Positions 58,601 through 64,000 of a stretch of DNA of 64,000 bases are shown piece after piece. Numbering within the stretch: the stretch's first letter is position 1; each line of letters starts with the position of its first letter. Both the position numbers and the translations under genes were made by a program. The notes under the pieces are model-generated. The model was not told the DNA's origin. It saw nothing but the letters and a program-made list of their open reading frames with translations, and made no database searches. This stretch comes from Nissolia schottii (lineage: Eukaryota; Streptophyta; Magnoliopsida; Fabales; Fabaceae): positions 464,818 to 528,817 of the forward strand of contig QANU01086265.1 in the NCBI GenBank assembly GCA_003254905.1, given 5' to 3'.

Positions 58601-61600
58601 CGTTTATGGATTGCAGTTAAGAAACACTCTTGACGAGTTACAGGAGTGCAGGCGTAACCTTAGTTCTTGCTTGGAGGAGAATGCAAAACTCAGTAGGTAT
58701 GCCTTTTGTTCTACTGTTGAAGTTCATTTGGTTGTACACAAGATTGTTGGAGCTCTAAATTTTGGCTGTAACATACCTAATCTTTTCTTTCTTTTTTTTG
58801 CATTGCATATTTGTGCAGGGAGTTAGAATCTTTGAATTCAATATTGAGCAGCTCAAATGCCGCAAAGGTAGTCTTGTTATTCGGATGTATCATCTCTGGG
58901 TTTTGTTCTTTACCAATGTTAAAATCACAAAGAGAGAAGGAGAATGTGACTGGTGTCTGCATGAAAGGCTTATTTATGAACTCAATCATGTGAATATTTT
59001 TGGACATTTTGGTATTTTAAGTTTGCAGGCTATTCACACTCACTATCTTCTATTCTACAAAATTGTTTTTACATTACCTCCATATGATGCACAGTCGTTC
59101 TGTGTATTGTGAAATAATGTTTATTTTTTAATTATTTTTTTTCAGGTTTCTGTAAAGGAACCTTTGCATGAAGCTCATGCACTTCCTACAATGATTGAGG
59201 GGAAGCATGAACCTCACGCCGAAGATATCTTGAATTTGAGCCTTGAATTAGACATAATAAAGATTATTCTGAAGGAAGAGAGGAATTTCCGTGCTTTGTT
59301 GGAGGAGAAAACAACAGGCTTAAATCAGGATTTTCAAGTGACAAAGGATAAGCTATTGCTGACATGCAAACAATTAGAAGATGCAAATGATGAGCTGAAA
59401 GAGACAAAATCTGTTATTGAAGCTCTTGAATCACAACAAATTCTATCAATCAAAGAGATAGAAGAGATGAGGAACAAGAACAGTGATTATAAGGAACTAA
59501 TGAGGAAACAAGAACGTGAAATCATGGCCTTGAAGAACCAACTTGCGTCTAAAGAGTTAAGAAACACTTTTCCTTCAAATCATTCAGATATTAAAAATGA
59601 GTCACCTTTACAGGAAAAACTCAGAAGGATGAATGATTCTCTTGAAAAAGCCAAGCAACTGAACATGTTGTATCAAAGTGATCGTGCATTTCAGATATCC
59701 AATGAAGAAGAGATGGATGAAGTCCGTCGGCAAGCAGAGGCTGAAACAGCTGAGGTGATTGTCTGCATGCAGGAAGAACTTGCCATGCTCCAGCATCAAG
59801 TACACGATAGTCATTTGACGGAAATAAAAATGAGAGAGAGTATACTGCATTTGGAAACTGAATTGAAGGAGGTACAGGAAAAATTGCTTACTACTGTTGA
59901 TGATAACCAAAATTTAAGTGAAGAGCTTGAGCAGAAAGATATGGACCTAAGATCACTGGCTGAAGAATGGGAACTATTAACATCTGAGATTGAAGAGATT
60001 CTTTCTAATGGATGTGAGTCACTTGTTGATGCCTCTAATGAACTTGTCCATATAAACAATTCATTTCCACATAAAAGGATCTGGATTTCCGAACAAGTTG
60101 GCATGATGGTTAGAAAAATCTCTGAAAAGGAATTATTAATTGATGAACTTAGAAGATGTTTGGAGGATGCAAGTAATAAAAGAAGTGATATGGAGTGCAT
60201 GCTGAAGTCTCTGCGAAGTGCAGCATTGGTGATTACTGAAGCCCATCAGAAGGATTTCCTGGAAAAAGAGAAAGAAATTCTCCTATTGACATCGCAGTTA
60301 AGTGAAAAAGCATCTACTGTGACACAGCTTAAGGAGCAGTTGATTATGGCAGAAAACCATATCAGGAATGCTGCAAATTGTGCAACAGTCGGCTTTGTAA
60401 TTGTGAATAGAATGTCAGACATGAATCTTGGTTACCTTAATGATATCAAGCACAAGGATATTCTGCTTACTGAATTAGCAGAGACTAATCATAGGCAGGA
60501 TGCCCTTCTCATTGAGCAGTCAACTTCACTTGAACAAGCGGAGAAAGATATAGCACAATTGCAGGAAAGATGTAACAAATTATGGCAGAAGCTGTCTGAG
60601 GAGCAAGAGAACTCTTCTGCTTTGGAACAAAAGCTTGAGGATATTGAAAAAAGTGCAATTTCAAAGACAAGGGAGCAGTTAACAACACTGCAAGATGGCG
60701 TCTCTTCGATCAGGTCATGCATGGCCTCAATAGCCGAGCATTCAGAACGTCTTGATAATAGACATTCATTGGATGTGTGCTCATCATATTGTGACAACAA
60801 TGATGAAACTATGGTAAGCTAATGCTGCTTTCTGATACATTACTTTAGACTATTATGTTTTTATTCATTCATGGTTGTGCTCAGTGAACGGTTTTTATTT
60901 AGTATTTTCTATTTGAAATTGTTGCAGACAAGTTCTGAAACACATCAATACAATGATTCAGGTCCACGTAATGCTGAAGTGGTCAAAAGTGGATATGATA
61001 ATAAAGACCAGAAATCCAGAAGAGTTTGTAAGGATGCATGTGAAAGAGATTTTACCATTACCCTTTTGAGAAAAGAGGTAGAATGTGCTCTCGACAGCTT
61101 AAAAGAAGTGCAAGATGAACTGGCACGATTACATGCAGAGAAAAAGGAGATTTCAATGTCTGAAAAGCAGAGTCAACAAAGCGTAGAGTGCTTCACAACT
61201 CAGATACTTTCCCTGCAAGAAGGTATGGTCCAATTTGAAGAGATATCCAAAGTCAAGCTTGACTCCCTCGGTTGTAAACTCCAAGACCTGGAAAAAACTC
61301 TGAAAGAAACTGGATGCCATTGGCATCAGAGAAAAGAGGTAATCCTTTCTAGTTAAACATTTTTAGTTTGAAAACTCTGTGTTTTTGTTCTCTTCCATTC
61401 ATTGAATGGAAATTTCCTTTCCACTTTATGCCATGCTTAGCATTGTTTTCTAGTGCTTGTGCTCATTTATTGCGATGGGCACTTTTCTTTTAAAGTTGAA
61501 TGAATAATGTTAATTGTCAAACTTCAACGATTTCATTAACCCACACTATGCTTTTCACTTGTCAGATGCTTGAGCTTGAAGTTGGTGAGGCAAAGATCAT

Positions 61601-64000
61601 TACAAATCAGAAAGCTTTAGAGGCATCTTGTATTCTTGCTAAATTTGAAGAAGCTCAAGATGCAATGCAAGAAGCGGATATTATGATCAACGAATTAATG
61701 ATAGCCAATGAGTCAATGAAGCTTGATATCGAAAGACTGAAAGGTAGAGAAGTCACATTGTTTAATGAGAAGGGTATATTAATCAGCAAGGTTGAGTGCC
61801 TACAAACTGATGTTGATTTGAAGCATCAAGAGGTAGAGAACCTTATTGAATCTAATATTATAGCAACGAAGAACCTGATTGTGGAGCTGGATGATGTTGT
61901 CAAAGAGGTTCAATTGACCATGAAGGACAATTTCGTGTCTTTAGCTTGTGATTTACAATGCATCAAATCTCAATTTTTATATCCTACTAAATTAGTACAG
62001 CCATGGCTTGAGAAGATCTGGTCTGAGATAGTTTTGAAAGATTGTGCTATGTCTGTCTTACATCTCTGTCACATGGGTATTCTACTAGAAACAGTAACAG
62101 GGATGCATGCGGAAAATGGTTTGCTATCACATGGCTTGTGTGAATCAAATTCTGTGATAAGTGATTTGAAGGAACACAACTTTAGGACAAGGCAAGAGCT
62201 TGACATGTGCAGAGTGTTGAAAGGGAAGCTTCTGGCTGACATCAAGAAAAGTTTTGATCGCATTACTAAAAAGGAAGAGGAAGCTGGTGAGATCACCATC
62301 AAGCTTAGCACTTTTGCCAAAAACATATCAGACCTACAAGTCCAGGAGGAGATGATGTTGCAAAGGTCAAATGAAATGGGATCTCAACTTACTATATTAA
62401 TGAGGGATTTGGACCTGAGCAATACTGATGCTGTGACATCCCTTTTAGATCAAGAGAAAATACTGAAACAGAAAGTAGAGGATGTTGAGTCTCAAGCTGA
62501 ATTCTTTGTGGCAGATTGGTATGCCAAAGACTTTGAGTCATTCGTCCATGCTTCTGAATTAAGAAATATGGCATGTAACTTAGCTGATATGGAGGAGAAA
62601 TTTGTCAAATATTCAACACTTATTGAGCATTTGAAGAAAGAAGTAATCTTTTTCCAGATAGAAACTGAGTTAGCAGAACAAACTTTGATGGACAAGGAAG
62701 TTGAAGTTTCCCTTCTAAAAGCAGAAGTTCAGCAGACACATGTGGAGCGGCAGGACCTGCTAATGGAATTGAACCAGTGTGTCTTAAGGATTGCAGAGAT
62801 GGGTGATATAAACAAGGTTCTTGAACAAAATATAGAGTTTCTAAAGGATGTTACTTGTTCAAACAAGGGTGAACTTGTTGAAGTTAAGGAAGCAAAGAAA
62901 AGACTCCTAGATAAGGTTCTAGGTCTTGAAGCTGATTACGATAAAGTTCTTGGGGATCTCATTGAGAAGGAAGTTGAAGTTTCCTTTCTAAAAGGAGAAG
63001 TTCAGCACACAAAAGCAGAAAGGCATGACCTATTAATGGAATTGAACCAGAATGTCTTAAGGATTACAGAGATGGATGAAGTAAAGAACACCCTTGAGAA
63101 AAACATAGAGTTTCTAAAGGATGTTGCTTGTTCAAATAATGCATTGAAGGGTGAACTTGTTGAAGTTAAGGAAGCTAATAAAAGCCTCCTGGATAAGATT
63201 CTGAATCTTGAAGATGATTATGACAAGGTTGTCGGGGATATCATAGAGAAGGATGTGGCTTCTGCATTTTCTTTCCATCAGATTTCTGCTGCTGAACATC
63301 AAAACAGAGAGTTGAAAAATGTAAACTGCATGTTGGAAAATTCGTCTTGTAGACTTCAGAATGAGCTGACCCTTAGGGATTCAGAGATAGCTAGAATGCA
63401 GAACTTACTGCAGGTTGAGTTATCCAGAAAGGACGAAGTAATAAAAGGGTTGCTCTATGATCTGAGCTTGCTGCAGGAATCAGCATCTAACAGTAAAGAC
63501 CAAAAAGATGAAATTGAGGAAATTGTGGCTACAATGGAATCATTAGAAACAGAGCTTGCTGTTAAATCAGGAGAGCTTGCTGATGCTGTTGCCAACTGTC
63601 AATCATTTGAAGCTAAGTTGCAGGAAAAATCAGACATAATTACAGCTCTTGAGTTTGATCTCTCTAAAGAGCGTGATGCTCTGAAGTTGCAATTCAGAGA
63701 AAATCAGGAACTTAGAACTCATATTGAAGATGCCTTGGCAGCGAGAAAGCTGGTTGATGATGAGCTAGCAGATAGAACGAAGATAACAGAGAGCTTAGAA
63801 GATGAAATCTTTGAAATGAGCAACGTTATCAGCCAAATGAATGATTCAATTAAAACTCTGAGTAGTGATCTGGATGAAATTGTGGTTGAGAGGGATGAAC
63901 TTCAGGGTCAGGTTATTTTCCTCAAACAAAGCCTTGAAAAAGCAGAAGCTGAAGCTGAAGCTAATGAAGCAATTGCTCAAGAAGCTCAGAAGGTAATGCC
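52700..64000 (+). CDS. KIN-12 kinesin, POK1/POK2-like (partial, continues past window)
   Basis: Plant KIN-12 motors POK1/POK2 mark the division plane and guide phragmoplast and cell-plate positioning. Exons with consistent phases: 52700-53356, 53456-53611, 53707-53790, 54337-54456, 54573-54686, 54765-54857, 55002-55162, 55253-55327, 55431-55518, 55600-55658, 55753-55816, 55913-55978, 56060-56248, 56460-56564, 56649-56884, 56971-57040, 57127-57189, 58479-58523, 58617-58696, 58819-58867, 59146-60813, 60928-61338, 61566-63992; then a GT donor at the edge. This is 2,360 residues so far. An N-terminal basic, Ser/Pro-rich extension (1-218) precedes the motor (about 219-557), with P-loop [11 protein letters not shown] (297-307), switch [10 protein letters not shown], switch [11 protein letters not shown] and [14 protein letters not shown]. 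The rest is almost all coiled coil. The length fits POK1/POK2 (over 2,000 residues), not the shorter PAKRP1 type. No stop or frameshift was found, so it looks functional. POK1 and POK2 cannot be told apart here. Confidence 0.95.
57290..57458. mobile_element. MITE in KIN-12 intron 17
   Basis: AAATACTTGGATGCTTAGGG at about 57,289 is mirrored by GATGCTCATGG...CATCCAAGTATTTTT at the right end. The right arm holds a perfect hairpin, ATGCTCATGGAACACA / TGTGTTCCATGAGCAT, at about 57,405-57,443. Sequences resembling it occur at 8,786-8,896. The intron (57,190-58,478, 1,289 bp) is by far the longest in the gene, and its remainder is very AT-rich. Confidence 0.7.
62694..63250 (+). repeat. Internal tandem duplication in the kinesin tail (91-94 residues)
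   Basis: Within the last visible exon, 62,694-62,966 and 62,967-63,248 encode two copies. Both open KEVEVS(L/F)LK(A/G)EVQ, continue [14 protein letters not shown] and [11 protein letters not shown], and end [22 protein letters not shown]. Copy 2 is 9 bases longer (extra residues near SNNALKGE). A third copy only begins (EKDVA). At the nucleotide level the copies are clearly related, so the duplication is fairly recent. Confidence 0.9.

Overview
The window is 64 kb of repeat-rich nuclear DNA from a dicot plant. The organism call rests on GT-AG introns, plant-specific protein families (KIN-12 kinesin, MES-type esterase, FAR1-like protein), plant retroelement classes and degenerate TTTAGGG repeats. 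A legume (Vigna/Phaseolus-like) is my guess from the style of the repeats; the sequence does not prove it.

Only one gene is clearly intact. A very long KIN-12 (POK1/POK2-like) phragmoplast/division-plane kinesin starts at ATG 52,700 on the + strand and runs off the right edge. I place 23 coding exons, all with matching phases, giving 2,360 residues so far. A 5'-UTR intron and two MSA-like (AACGG core) mitotic promoter motifs lie upstream. A possible 56-residue membrane-type small protein with its own TATA box lies on the minus strand at 27.6-27.8 kb.

The rest is a graveyard of genes and mobile elements. From left to right: a tRNA-derived SINE (1.5 kb); weak exon-like pieces (2.2-3.0 kb); a 5'-truncated methylesterase (MES) pseudogene with a preserved intron (6.5-7.7 kb); a MITE (8.3 kb); and a FAR1/MULE-derived pseudogene with a duplicated exon and a GGTTAGGTCT-type motif in all its introns (10.5-13.9 kb). 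Then come a solo LTR with a perfect 5-bp target duplication (14.16-15.61 kb); a CACTA-like element (17.9-20.6 kb) containing a second inverted-repeat element that holds a gene fragment; a ~497-bp tandem duplication joined by a single N (26.2-27.2 kb); and a collapsed Copia-type element with both LTRs, one interrupted by a fold-back MITE (29.5-30.7 kb). A 701-base N gap (32.2-32.9 kb) is followed by an RNase H fragment. Next are a long-inverted-repeat element split by a solo LTR (33.6-36.8 kb), an internally deleted LINE on the minus strand (36.9-40.9 kb), a second copy of the 8.3-kb MITE (41.6 kb) and a short SINE with a 17-bp target duplication (42.7 kb). After these come a Ty3/gypsy chromovirus remnant on the minus strand whose reverse transcriptase breaks directly into telomere-like repeats (43.3-46.5 kb), hairpin tandem units (46.5-46.7 kb), a further solo LTR (48.69-50.26 kb), and a MITE that split an ATT microsatellite (51.2-51.8 kb).

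The observations most worth following are: the intron-restricted GGTTAGGTCT family in the FAR1-like pseudogene; the arrays of the near-palindrome CCGCTSAGCGG just upstream of the TATA box in two solo LTRs; the retroelement/telomere-repeat junction; the N-joined tandem duplication; and the 91-residue internal duplication in the kinesin tail.
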